Source: Argentina anserina (lineage: Eukaryota > Streptophyta > Magnoliopsida > Rosales > Rosaceae). Taken from it: DNA of 64,000 nt. Made by a program: the position numbers and the translations under genes. Each line of letters opens with the position of its first letter. The stretch's first letter is position 1. Under the pieces are notes generated by a model that saw only the letters and a program-made list of their open reading frames with translations, ran no database searches and was not told the DNA's origin. Below, in pieces: positions 24,427 through 35,936 of this stretch. The stretch spans positions 1,798,001 through 1,862,000 of the forward strand of contig NC_065876.1 of assembly GCF_933775445.1 (NCBI RefSeq), in the 5' to 3' direction.

Positions 24427-25767
24427 ATGGAGAAGTGCAATCAGATGGCAGGCCAAGCTAGGAGCAAGAACAGTAGAACTTCCATTGATCGTAATCGAGT
24501 AAAGATTCTGTTGTGTGACCGGGACGCTGAAAGTTGTGAAGAGGTTTCAACACTACTGACAGAATGCTGTTATCAGGGTACTATAAGTTGATATTTTCTC
24601 TCTGCATTATATTTACAGCTACATATTTCTTATTGACTGAAACAGAATTTGAAGTAACTTCCCTAGTATTAAGTCTAGATACGCTGCAGGTTTATAAATA
24701 CTACCTACTATGGTTATTCACCATCTGAAGTTTTTTCTTAGTCAGACAGTGAAGCTTTTCTGTAGAGAATGTTTTTGCAAGATTTTCAGGAGTAACTATG
24801 TTTCTAATGTGCCAGTAGCTTTCTGGGTTGATATCAATGGCTTCTTGAGTGTATTTAACTACTTAAATACATGATATTATATGTTTGTGTTATCACACGA
24901 GTACTGCTGGTATCAGGTTCCTTTTGTGTAACAGTAATTTCAGTTAGCTCAGCTGTGAAGGTTGTGGATGCTCTCAATGCAGAGTGGTCTTCAATTGATA
25001 TCATACTTGTAGCATTGAACCTCCCACTAGAATCAAGCTCTGCGATGCTGAAGTATATCATGCAAGATAGACATTTCAAATGTATTCCAGTAATCAGTAA
25101 GCACCGTAATACTTTTCTGTTTTCAGTATCTCATATTTCTGGTATTCGAAAAATAACTCACTGCATCTCACCTTGTTGTTCTTCCAGTGGTATCAACAAA
25201 CCATGAGTCCTCTTTTCTTCTGAATTTCTTGAGATTGGGGGCAACTGATTACCTGGTCAAGCCATTGTGCATCGATGAGATACTGAACTTGTGGATGCAC
25301 AGCTGGAGGCAGCCTAAGGTACCCTGCATGTCTTTCATGCATCTACATTGATGTTCATGGATACATGTTTAGGTAGCTTTTGCAATACTGCATCACAACT
25401 TGAGACTATTCTAGCATTCCAAAGATCAGATTACTCTTGTTTCAGTTATAAAAATCTCTTTTAATTCATCTAGGCATCAGCTACAATATATACTTTGCAG
25501 AAACTCATCTTATCTGTGTAACTGTATGATCCAAATTGTGCTCGTATCTTTCAGAATGTGATCAAATAAGCCTCCCGTTGTAACCTACGTACAGTACTCA
25601 GTTTCATTGTTCATTCTTTTCCTCTCTTGTAGGTACTTGACTGGTTGCCACAGAACAACTTCCAAAGTTCAGGTGAAGAGAATAGCAATATATTCGTCTA
25701 TAATGACACCAGCGAAGAGTTATTAGCGAATACGATGCAAACGTTGTGTGTATCCAAAAGGAACTAG
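24427..25767 (+). CDS. Truncated TOC1-like pseudo-receiver protein (no CCT domain)
   Basis: Four exons, 24427-24577, 24935-25096, 25188-25318 and 25633-25767, splice in frame to 192 residues. Exon borders and phases of the first three are the same as in the full TOC1 at 30185, so this is a partial duplicate, not a chance match. The receiver fold is kept: VKILLCDRDAESCEEV, VVDALNAEW, MLKYIMQDRHF and DYLVKPL with its conserved Lys. At the phospho-Asp position TOC1 has Glu (ILAEVDLPM) and this copy has Ala (ILVALNLPL), so it cannot be phosphorylated. Exon 4 is unrelated to TOC1 exon 4 and ends the protein after ~45 residues (WLPQNNFQSSGEEN). The linker and CCT domain are absent. No stop or frameshift is seen, so it may be expressed, perhaps as a dimerising competitor. 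It could also be an early pseudogene. Confidence 0.75.
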
Positions 25768-26754
25768 AAAGGTTAGCTGAATTTTATATTGCAAGAACTG
25801 TAGCATATATGTGAAGTTATAAACTTTTAATCAAGGAAAAATCTGAAGAAAAAAAAAGAGTATATGCTTCATTAATATAATAAAATTCAAGGCCATCTCA
25901 GGTCTGATCACGAATGTTTACAAATTGTATAACATTATGATCTTTCATGTGCGAGATCTTACGTTATTTGTAGTCTCGGGAAATTTTTTTGGCCTCCAAT
26001 TATGAGCACTTGTGTTAGGACCGGGCATAAAAAGTTCGAAAGGCATTAGTGATCAAACTACATAAAAAATTGCAGAACATACTTCAAGCAAATGAGCTAA
26101 GCACATCAAATGATTTCATTGATTGTGTCGCAACATTTCCCGGGTTAGTTTCATCCAACATCTCAATCGGTGTATAGCAAAATTACTCAAGAATACATTT
26201 GTAAGCGTTGTTCAGTGGGTCTTAAAGATTAATTTCTTTAATAAGTTCTCGAGAGTGTTATCAATAATATTTCTTGATATCATCCTAAAGAAATGTTAAT
26301 TGTCATGCAATTAATATTCAACAGGTAACTATAGTATTGTAGCTATAGTACGTACCAAATATTCATCTCAATGTGCTATGACAATCACATCCGAATTGTG
26401 AGGTAAAGTCTTTGCTGTCTTGGGTATAAACATGCATGATCCATGTGCAGTGCCAAACTAAGATTTTGGTTAGCCAAGCAGACAGAAACTTTTGGTATAC
26501 CAAACTTTGGTTGGCTGCTGCTGAATTGATTCCGTTTTGGATCTCCATCTTTATGTTAGCATTGTGTTTTGTTCTACTTTTGTTGATCTGGAATGGAGAG
26601 AGGTAAGTCGAGATCCACAGGAATGACAATGGCAGACATGTTGATTAGCCCTATTGCATTGTTCGAATTACAGACTTATGGAATATATAGGTACAAGAGC
26701 ATATCTCTAGTCTAGATGCATGCATTCTCTAGTTGCTACTTCGTCTGTTTGCCC

Positions 26755-26935
26755 AGATGCAGAGTTGTGGATGCTATGAATTCCAAGTGATCGACCATTC
26801 TTTTGTCGATTCTCATTGGTAGTATCCAGAGCATCCACAACTTGTATGTGAGGAGGAAAATGTTGAAGCATGTAACGCTGGAAAGACATTTCCGATCGAC
26901 CTATTACTGTGACCGGTTAGCCTCTTACTAAACTT
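26755..26935 (+). pseudogene. Decayed fragment of a TOC1-like exon 2
   Basis: The plus strand carries GTTGTGGATGCTATGAATTC, close to exon 2 of the neighbouring copy (GTTGTGGATGCTCTCAATGC), and then at ~26860 a stretch reading MLKHVTLERHFRS, matching MLKYIMQDRHFK of that exon. The two parts are at the expected order and spacing, but the frame between them is broken. The 13-base AGTTGTGGATGCT recurs inverted at 26830-26842. It is best read as a third, ruined receiver copy. Confidence 0.55.
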
Positions 26936-27144
26936 TCCTTTGCTATTTCTTTCTTCTTTAATTTTCACTCTGCAAATCTCTTTGGTCGTGAGAAAATAAG
27001 AGGAAATTAAAAGAAGTAGAGAAGCTAGGAATTTGGAGTTCTTCGCTACATACACAGTACAGTTTAGAGATGAAATTTTAAGCTTGATTGGATAATCGAG
27101 CCACTTATCATACTAATGTTGGGAGTACGTTAATTGGGAAAAGG

Positions 27145-27330
27145 TTTCGGCACCGTACTAGTTACAGCTTGCAATTATTATCAGTGGAGCCTTAATACAG
27201 TTCCTTATTTTGTTCCATCGACTGATAACAAGTCTGGATTGGTTTTCCTGCTTTTCGTGTTGAGCCTGGGAGGTTGCAGATGCATGCTAGCTCTCAATGT
27301 TGAGCAATATGAGCAGCTTGCCTTTGATTT
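27145..27330 (+). pseudogene. Possible second decayed TOC1-like fragment
   Basis: GAGGTTGCAGATGC...CTCTCAATGTTGAG at ~27270-27305 resembles AAGGTTGTGGATGCTCTCAATGCAGAG of exon 2 with a short insertion, and ATTATTATCAGTGG at ~27174-27187 resembles the end of exon 1. Each match is short, so this call is weak. Its location between the two TOC1 copies is the main support. Confidence 0.35.
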
Positions 27331-27679
27331 ACATAATAGCGAGTACTATCTTTCTTATCTGCATATAATCTTTCGAATTCAGTTACCATAGTATTCTTAC
27401 GATATTGTGCTCAAATTCGATCTTACCCAATTTACAGTACTTCAATGGAATATTTGATCTTTGTACTGATCTGTGATGATAGTCATCATCCGCATTTGTG
27501 TTTGTGTTGGCGCATGCTTAATATGGTACTCTTTGTTCATCTTTCTGTTTCTCTCTATTGGGTATGATCTTCCACAGAAGAACATCCTTAAAAACGTGAC
27601 TATATATCCTAGCTGGTTTTAATCTGATGATTTCATCGATCAACGTACTAATGATTAATGAAGCCATAACTAACGGCAA

Positions 27680-27682
<3 letters not shown>

Positions 27683-27713
<31 letters not shown>
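27683..27713. repeat. (TA)n microsatellite
   Basis: About 15 TA units without interruption, in intergenic DNA. Confidence 0.95.
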
Positions 27714-27719
<6 letters not shown>

Positions 27720-28564
27720 TTCCACCTCAGATGACACATATATGTGATGTGAATTGAAGACTTCTAACAGGAGGCAATGCCATGTTGTGTGCAACTATGC
27801 ATCATCAATAAAGAATCAGCAGCCTTAGTTAGCTGATCATATTGATGCAGCTAATAGAAGTAAGAAAATCGGCGGTTTTCAACTTTTCATAATCAAATTG
27901 TAGCCTGGAAAATAAGCATTATTTCATCTGTGCGCGCAATCCTTCACTCTAGTCTATACTAGCTTGTTATTGTACTCAACCTGATTCTTTCAACTCATCT
28001 CTTGGCAAATTGTTCAACTGACTTTTCAAGGAAATAACAACGTATTACGATTAGTGGGGAAAATATTAACAGATGAAGATTAAATTCGAAGCGAAGCAAT
28101 TAAATTTTGTTTAGTTTTTATGCGAAATTGAAACGTACAGGGTTTCATTTAGTTTGCAGATAAACACTGCATCACTCGCGCGAGAACTCGATCGATCTTA
28201 TCATCCAATCAAATCTTTGACCTTCTAAACTTTAATGTATAATTAATCATGCATTGATCTAAGATGCAGCATGTTGGTTATTACACCATATAGGTCATAC
28301 GGTCACAGATTTAAATCTCACCAGCACACCATGCGATTGTCGCTGCCTATAACAAAACCGTCATCCAATGAAAACATTATGCAGCAAAAATACTTATAGA
28401 GATCGAAGCAGTTCCAAACCGATCGAGCTTATGGATAGTTGAGAAACCTAGCTAGGTCTTGATCATGTGCCTTGTTTGGCAAGCCATAATGGAGGTCTTG
28501 GTCTAGCTCAGTTTGCACCTAATTCTAATTATGCATGTTTTTGGTGAGCATATACATGCGGCTC

Positions 28565-28836
28565 ATCGATGTTCTCGAGTATTTTCGAAATAAATCATGT
28601 GCTTAAAATGTCGTCCATGCCCTAATTCCGGTAAGGGATGCGATTGGCACCGGAAATAAGTACCTTTCTGCAATCTATGTGTATACACTACTGATCTGGT
28701 TATCGATGTTCTCGAGTATTTTCGAAACAAATCATGTGCTTAAAATGTCGTCCATGCCCTAATTCCGGTAAGGGATGCGATTGACACCGGAAAATAAGTA
28801 CCTTTTTCTGCAATCTATGTGTATACACTACTGATC
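28565..28836. repeat. 137-bp tandem duplication (two copies)
   Basis: A unit starting ATCGATGTTCTCGAGTATTT occurs at 28565 and again at 28702, and extends to GTGTATACACTACTGATC. The two copies are nearly identical, with a few substitutions and small length changes, so the duplication is young. It is non-coding and lies 1.4-1.6 kb upstream of TOC1. Confidence 0.95.
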
Positions 28837-30184
28837 AAACTAGATCTGCAATGATTAGCAACTGAATGAGCATCATTGACTCAATATAGTTGTAAATAAC
28901 TAGATTTATAGATAAAAGAGCTTGAACTAGATATTGCATCATTATAATAAGGCAGCGAGGACTCTTATGATACTCGTACATTTGTAGTGATTTTTTTAGA
29001 CTATATAAAGCACATACATTTTAGTAATGCCATATTTGTGTCATTTTAGCATGCATATTAAACAAAAGTTATATTTATCACGTTATACCTGCGTATAACA
29101 TTTCCAAGAGTCGTCTTCTCATTTTTTTAGCACGATGATCGACAAGTTAAAATAAAAAGTAGAATGAATCGGAAACAACTAAAATGAGAGACGAAAATCC
29201 AATATGAGAACATTCACATTCACATAGTTGTTTACTTACCATATAAAATCAGAATAAGAATCAACGTAACAAAGAGATATTAATGTTCTTTACTTGTCAT
29301 TCTATATTCACCACTGTCATTTGGTATGAAATTGTGTCATGAATCAGTTCTTGAGAATTAAACAAAAAAATTCTCACATTCCAAAGATTAATTCATCAAA
29401 TTCTCTATTTTCATTTCAAGTAAATAAACGTGTCATGTCCAAATTCGTGAATACACCGCCTGCTCATTTTATATCAACATAATATTACCAAACTACTCTA
29501 GATTCGACACTTCAATTAGGATTACAGACTACTTCATCATTAGCAGGGGGTGCAGAAGATTTAGTTAAGTGCTAATTAGGACCTAACGATCCAATTTCGT
29601 TAATCATCCGTCCTTATTTTTGGTTCTTATCAATTATATTGAAATATACCAAACAATCCTAACCTCACCCTCTCAACCTTTTCTGCACTTTTCCCCTTTC
29701 CTTGTTCCTCATAGGTCCACGTCTCCACTCTCCCTAACCTGCGCTCCCTCCCCTCCCCCCGCGCACGTTAGCACCTCAGATATTATTACTATATTCCAAA
29801 AAGGTCCCCCTCTATAAATATCTCCCAAACTCTTCTCCCCCAAAATGGGTATAATTCTTTTCCTGGAATCCCCCGCTAACCTGCGCCGCTGGCCGGTGAT
29901 CTAACCCTTGACCCCCCGCCCTATCTCCACCGTTGATCACTCACTCCTCTTCATCTTCTTCAGTTTGTAGTTTACCAGAGGCTCAGCTTAGCTCCTGTAT
30001 GAAGTTTGGCGACGCTGACGTGGCGGCGGCGGTTGCTCGCTCGCTGTTGCGGTGTGTGAATGTGTGGACCGGGTTCGACTGAGGGAAATCGGAAGCCGTA
30101 GACCTAATTTTTCATCGGAGGTTACAGTCGATGGAGGTTTTATAGTGTTGGCTTTGCTTTGTGCTCGGGGTTTGGGGATTTGCT
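28837..30184. other. Upstream region of TOC1
   Basis: No coding sequence. AT-rich to about 29640, then pyrimidine-rich with C-rich stretches (29690-29760), then a long GC-richer leader before the ATG at 30185. A TATA-like element and a near evening element are listed separately. Confidence 0.5.
29811..29824 (+). promoter_or_regulatory. TATA-like box overlapping a near-match evening element
   Basis: The text TCTATAAATATCTC combines TATAAAT with AAATATCT, which is eight of the nine bases of the evening element AAAATATCT. It lies about 360 bases upstream of the TOC1 start. Arabidopsis TOC1 is repressed by CCA1/LHY through an evening element, so the position is suggestive, but one base differs. 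Confidence 0.4.
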
Positions 30185-33100
30185 ATGGATCATAAGGAGC
30201 TCAATTTGAACAAAGGACCGGAAAGTTGCGGCGGCTGTGGCGGTGGCGGTGGCGAGGGGTTTATAGATAGGAGCAAGGTGAGGATATTGCTCTGCGATAA
30301 CGACGAGTCGAGCTCCGAAGAAGTGCTCAGGCTTCTTCTGAAATGCTCCTATCAAGGTTTGCTTTTACTATTTTGTTCATCATTATTTGCTATTTCTGGT
30401 TTTAAAATTGCCGGAAATTTATGAAGCTCAGATGGAAAATGTTAAAGATTAGTGTTTGTATATGTTGAGGAAATGGAAGTAAAAAAGTTATGAACAAAAG
30501 AAATGAAATCAAAGTTGAGTAGATAAGTAAGATAACTACCGAGATAAGCTGTTTGTGGATTTGTGATATATAGATGGATTAAGCATACACGATCTTTGTG
30601 TTTGTTCTTTTTTAAAGTGTCTATGTGTTTAAAATGTGTTAGATTTTGTTCGTGCATTAGTTTTGTGTGAAGAATGCGACTCATTTCATTTCAGTACAGT
30701 TTTTACTTGGCTTTTGTTTTTTTAAAGAGAATAGTTCCCTTTTTGGACCCCGTGGTTTGCGTGCCTTGTAAGGTGATGCTTGTGTTTCATGGTGTCTTAT
30801 GATTGCTTTGCTTGACAGTCACTTCGGTCAAGTCTCCTCGGCAAGTGATTGATGCATTGAATGCAGAGGGGCCTGATATTGATATCATACTTGCTGAAGT
30901 TGACCTTCCAATGAGGAAAGGAACGAGGATGTTGAAGTATATCACACGACATAGAGAGTTGAGGCGGATTCCTGTGATTAGTAAGCAGTTCTCGTTCTAA
31001 AGGCTGATGTTTCATGAAAAATATGGTCTTTTAATGAACTACGGCTTAAATTGATCGTTGAACTTTTCTTCTTTGGTTAGTGATGTCGGCACAAGATGAG
31101 GTCTCTACTGTTGTTAAGTGCCTGAGGCTCGGAGCAGCGGACTATCTTGTAAAGCCTTTACGAACTAATGAGCTTCTAAATTTGTGGACACACACGTGGA
31201 GAAGAAGACACATGGTTTGTTTGCACAACTTTTTTATGTGCTTTTCTTTACACTGGTGTCTTAATCACCTCTTTCTCCAGTCAATCTTTTGCATTGCTTC
31301 ATGCTGTATTCAAATTATTCTACTTAAAAAATGAGGGAAACACTGATTCATAGACACAATTCAGATGTCAGCAAGTTAGGAGTGAGCAATATATATGACT
31401 TGATGTTGTTTTAGAGCTATATAATGTCTCTTAGCTCAGTTTATAGGATTGGGTAGGCAGTAGAGCTGAAATATATGGTCTTTCTTTTGTAAAGCTAGTG
31501 ACCTCTAAAGGTTCCGTTGATAAGTGATATCCATTTTCAAACTCCATATGTGCGAGTGATTTTAATGCTCTAGCATGTTACTGATGGCCATTATATGATG
31601 TTTCAGATCAGTATAACACTTTTTTACTGTATTTTTTTGGCAGCTTGGACTTGTAGAGAAGAATGTCTTTAGTTATGATTTTGATACAGTGGTATCAGAT
31701 CCTAGTGATCCTAATACCAACTCATTCTCGGAGGATACAGAAGATAAGTCTCAGAAGAGTGCCGATCTAGAGGTTGTGTGTTACTTTATCATTGTCTTTT
31801 TTGAAAAGTATAAAAGAAAAGGACAAGTTTATTAGAATGTTAGATTTTGATTGCTCATTAAATAAGCAAGTATATCCGTTAAATGCGGGCCAATAGCTCT
31901 ACAGACACTGGATCATTATCATCTAATAGCAGAATGTGAACTTGATATATGGTTTGAGTTCCTCTTAGGTGGCTGATTTTTAGACAGAACTAGAAACACA
32001 AAGAGAAGGAGAGCATTGTGATATCAAAGTACACGTATTAAGTTTCAAAATTTGAAAATTTAGATGCAATACTAAATGATGTCATGCTGAACCATGATGA
32101 ACTGTACATGAGTAGCTTCTGAGCATGAAAAAGCATTTAAGGATTATGTATATATAATCAACTAAAGAGTAAGTTAAGTTTTCTTTATATTCAAGATTAC
32201 TTACTAGCTACGGTAATAATACTGACTGAATGAATTTTGTATGCTTTCCTCCTTTTTCTTTTTTAAGTCTGTGGCTGCTGTTCTTGCTGCTGTGGAGTCT
32301 CCACTAGATGATCAACTAGAGTTTCAGAGTGATGTTCCAGAAATAAGTGACCGCCAAACTGGTGAGTCAATTATAACAATTTATGGGCTGCTTTTAAGTA
32401 TGGATATCTTTAATCTCTGTTTCATAACAAAAGAAAAAAGAAAAAAAACAGTTGTTTGACAGTCAATTATTTAATTTCATATACTTTTTTTTTATATAAT
32501 GAATTCATGTACCTTACTTAGTTTAGTTAAAACTTGAAAAAGCATGATTTTATCATGACAGTAACACGATATAGCAAATACTTCAATCTTACGATTTTGT
32601 TCTGGTAACTTTTCCTATTTGGAACTGATGTCAAAATTGTTCCTTCATGCTCAAGATTCCGTATAGCTTGTGTTCATTCAACTATTTGGTTAGAACATCT
32701 TTTTTAGTTAGATGTGATTTTATGCCGTTTTAGTTTCTTTGCTGGTGATCAGCCATTTGTAATGATTCAGTTTAATAATTGTCTTCTTGTAGTTTATGTA
32801 TGGTCAGGATCCACTTGTTTTTTTTAAGTGAAACTTATGAGTTTTAATACTCTAATTATAATTGGAAAAAATGACATTGTTTGAAGGCTTCAAGTATTTT
32901 ACTAACCATCATGTTGACCATCAAGTCTACCATTTGACTGTGGCCTTTCTTATCTTCCCTTTCTCTTCCAGAAGAAATGTATGAAATAAGAGTGTAAGAT
33001 ATTTTTCTCTCAGGTAGGGTTGTTTGTAGATATTGGATTGATATGACAAGGAGATGTTCTGTTATGCCAATGTTGTAAACATATTTTGTTATGTGTGGGC

Positions 33101-34196
33101 TGTAGGCCCAAGTGTGTATTATGTTCTATCATTAATTTGACCTCAGTGATGTGAGGACAAGTACAGAAAGACTTGTATGCAGTATGATATTCAACAACTC
33201 ATTTTCATATCTGGCACGTGGGATAATCTGTTTCTGTGGTAATGTTCTGCAGGCAAGTTTTCATCAGGCCCAAAAAGGAGCGAATTAAAGATTGGGGGTT
33301 CATCTGCCTTCTTCACCTATGTGAAATTAAGCACTCTTGAAAACAACTCCCAAGTCTATATAAAGGATAATGGTGCTGAACGGTCAAGAGTAGAAGAGAA
33401 ACAGCCAGCATTTAGTCAACAAGTGGTTCAAGAATCTTCCCAAGCAGATGGAAATGGAGAAGCATGGGAAAGCTATTCACAAGAAGATGAGTTTCCGACC
33501 AGTAATAGTATCCCTGATTCTCTTTCAGTGGAGAGGTCTTGCACCCCACCTGGATCAATGGAACTTCAGCATCAGAAGAATAATGAGGAAGACAGGTCCT
33601 CTCAAGTGCCTGAGCATCCAAGAAGTGAACCTAAACATGTTGCTTCTGGATTGCCTCCCCAGGCTTCATATCCGTACTATATGTCAGGGGTAGTCAATCA
33701 AGCTATGGGGTCATCATCGACACAAGTGTATCAAAAGAATCTGCATGAAATGCAAAAGAATCTGCATGGCATGCAAAATCATCCCACAGCTGCAATCATG
33801 CAACATTACAGTCATCTTCCACAATGCCCTCCTCATGTTAATGGGATGGCTCCGTTCCCCTACCATCCACTCGGTATATGCTTACAACCTGGTCAAATGC
33901 CTAACAATCATTCATGGCCATCCTTTGGAAACTCACCCTCTGGCGAAGTGAAATTAAACAAGGTTGACAGAAGAGAGGCAGCACTGATTAAATTTCGGCA
34001 GAAAAGAAAGGAGCGTTGCTTTGATAAAAAGATCAGGTATGTTAATCGGAAAAAGCTTGCTGAAAGGAGGCCTCGTGTACGCGGACAATTTGTGAGGAAG
34101 GTAAATGGTGTAGATGTGGATCTTAACGGGCAACCTGCTTCTCTTGATGATGAGGAGGATGATGAGGATGGGAAGGATGATGAGGAACTTGCCTGA
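30185..34196 (+). CDS. TOC1: Timing of CAB expression 1 / pseudo-response regulator 1
   Basis: Core evening component of the plant circadian clock; a nuclear DNA-binding repressor of CCA1/LHY and other clock genes. Six exons, 30185-30356, 30819-30980, 31081-31214, 31644-31772, 32268-32361 and 33253-34196, give 544 residues, the normal TOC1 length. The pseudo-receiver (residues ~30-150) runs from [16 protein letters not shown] through ILAEVDLPM, with Glu in place of the phospho-Asp, to MMSAQDEV and DYLVKPL. A long acidic and Ser/Gln-rich linker follows, with Met/His-rich text (residues ~380-420), then the CCT domain ([20 protein letters not shown] to the VRGQFVRK segment, residues ~480-522) for DNA binding and nuclear entry, and an acidic tail ([15 protein letters not shown]). 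I start at ATG 30185; the frame is open further upstream but without ATG. Confidence 0.97.
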
Positions 34197-34748
34197 AGGA
34201 TTCCTCTCTGGAAGAGATTGATTCTCGATATCGAAGTCACCCATTGTTGAGGCGGAATAGTTTTCAGTTCCCAAGTGCAATAATTTCCTTATAGTTGTGG
34301 AAAGTTTGTTGAGGAAGTTCCTGCATCTTGGATTATTTGCTATTTGGATGATATCACTTGGTGCTGCACTTTCAAGTGAAGTGTCCTTAGAGCATCACCA
34401 TATTGGATGGAGACATGGGGTTGATCAAGGGTGCAAACTTCTGGTTTAAATATCCATCAAGTTGAAGAGACTAGATCTTTTAAATGTATCCTTTTCTCCA
34501 TTGTTGAGGAACAAAAAATTCAGCATGTGTCATTTTGAGCTCGTCAACTTTAAAATCCATTTTTTCGTTTCACCAAGAGTGCATAATTGCTTCTATTCAT
34601 CTTGTATATTCAAAATTCTGTGTGATAAACAAGTAGATACATCACCCATGACAGAAAAATCTGGAAAATGAAATGTATAGCATAGGAAGAGAAATTATTA
34701 CATAACGTACAAACTAGTATTGAAATAAGACATGGCAGGACAGTAAGC
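34197..34748. other. Convergent 3' regions of TOC1 and the SNARE gene
   Basis: No gene is supported. Open frames antisense to the TOC1 acidic tail are shadows of it. Confidence 0.45.
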
Positions 34749-35707
34749 CTAGTGTGATATCTTCAAGTAAAGAACAAGCAGGATTGCAAGGACGAGAACT
34801 CCTACTATGGAACCCATGATCCATTTGTTCCTGCTTAGTTTTCTTGTCATGGCTACCAGTACCTTCTTACTCTTGGTAATAGTTTCATCCACACCATGCA
34901 ACTGTCAAATCCAAAGGAAGAAGTACGTAACACATCATTTACGACTTTACAGAAGCTAACAACACATGAACCACTGGGTTTCTGTGTGCCATACGAAAAG
35001 GAGAAGCTAGAAAACATACAGTGTTACTAGCATGCAAAAGAGACTGGCGTTGTTGATGCAAGTCTTGGAGGATTGAAACACCAAGCTCCTCTGTTTCCAG
35101 CGCTGTTCTTCTACTTGCCTTGATTCTATCACTTGACTGGTTTATTCTTTCTGTTCCCATCAACAACCTCCCTCTTTGATCATTCGAGGCCTGCTCGTAA
35201 TGGAACACATACAAATTATAAACTCATCACAACAATACACAGATACATAGGAAGAGGGAAAAGTTATACCGTCAATGTATCTGCTTCTCTAGACTCCAAC
35301 AACTCGTCTCGAGCTGAATGACTGATATCTGGTGCTGTGATTCTCTTAACTTGGCTCTTCAACTTGTTCAAATCGGTTTTATATTCTCTCACTTTGGCAA
35401 GCAGCGGCGCCTTCACACTCGGCTGCAGACTCCTTGCCTCGAGGTCCATCTTCCTAATCTGATGAGCATTTGCATTACAGCAGACCATTAAAGTCCAACA
35501 TCACAATGCACAGAAAGTCAGAAACAAACACATATATAACAGATGGACATATATAAGGGTGCAACATTACCAAATCATCAGCTTCATCCAATGCAGCTTT
35601 TATCTCTGCAGTTCTCTGCTCCCTTTGTTCTGCAAAACAAGGATTCACACAACCACCACCTTATTCTTAATGCACATTCCGAGTCTCTCGTAGCCTATCA
35701 ATCCAAC

Positions 35708-35755
<48 letters not shown>

Positions 35756-35936
35756 TTGAATTACCAATGGATGCATGAACGTGACGCATCAACCACAGCA
35801 CAAAAAAATGAATGAAATATAATTAATATCAGAGACGTTTACCTCCATCGACGATGATGGTGGGTGTGCATTTGTTTGAGAGATTGACGGAGAGCTCGCA
35901 GTAATGGTGTTCGTAGCCCTCAAATACATCACTCAT
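34749..35936 (-). CDS. Vti1-type v-SNARE (VTI13-like)
   Basis: Qb-SNARE for traffic between the trans-Golgi network, prevacuole and vacuole. Minus-strand exons 35936-35843, 35629-35571, 35458-35270, 35190-35020 and 34901-34749 join in phase to 221 residues, exactly the usual VTI1 length. The N-terminal regulatory helices begin MSDVFEGYEHHYCELS; LIRKMDLEARSLQPS marks the Vti1 domain end; the SNARE motif spans ~130-190 (SSDRIKASRRTALETEELGV, ILQDLHQQRQSLLHA); and a C-terminal anchor (WIMGSIVGVLVLAILLVLYL) is followed by only KISH. Sequence details such as EARSLQPS and the tail point to the VTI13 rather than the VTI11 group. Intron 1 contains a long TA repeat. Confidence 0.94.
35714..35753. repeat. 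(TA)n microsatellite in SNARE intron 1
   Basis: About 20 TA units in a row, inside the first intron of the minus-strand SNARE gene. Confidence 0.95.

Noticed and set aside
33908..34280. Minus-strand frames with Ser-rich runs
   Set aside because: They are antisense to the acidic tail and CCT region of TOC1.
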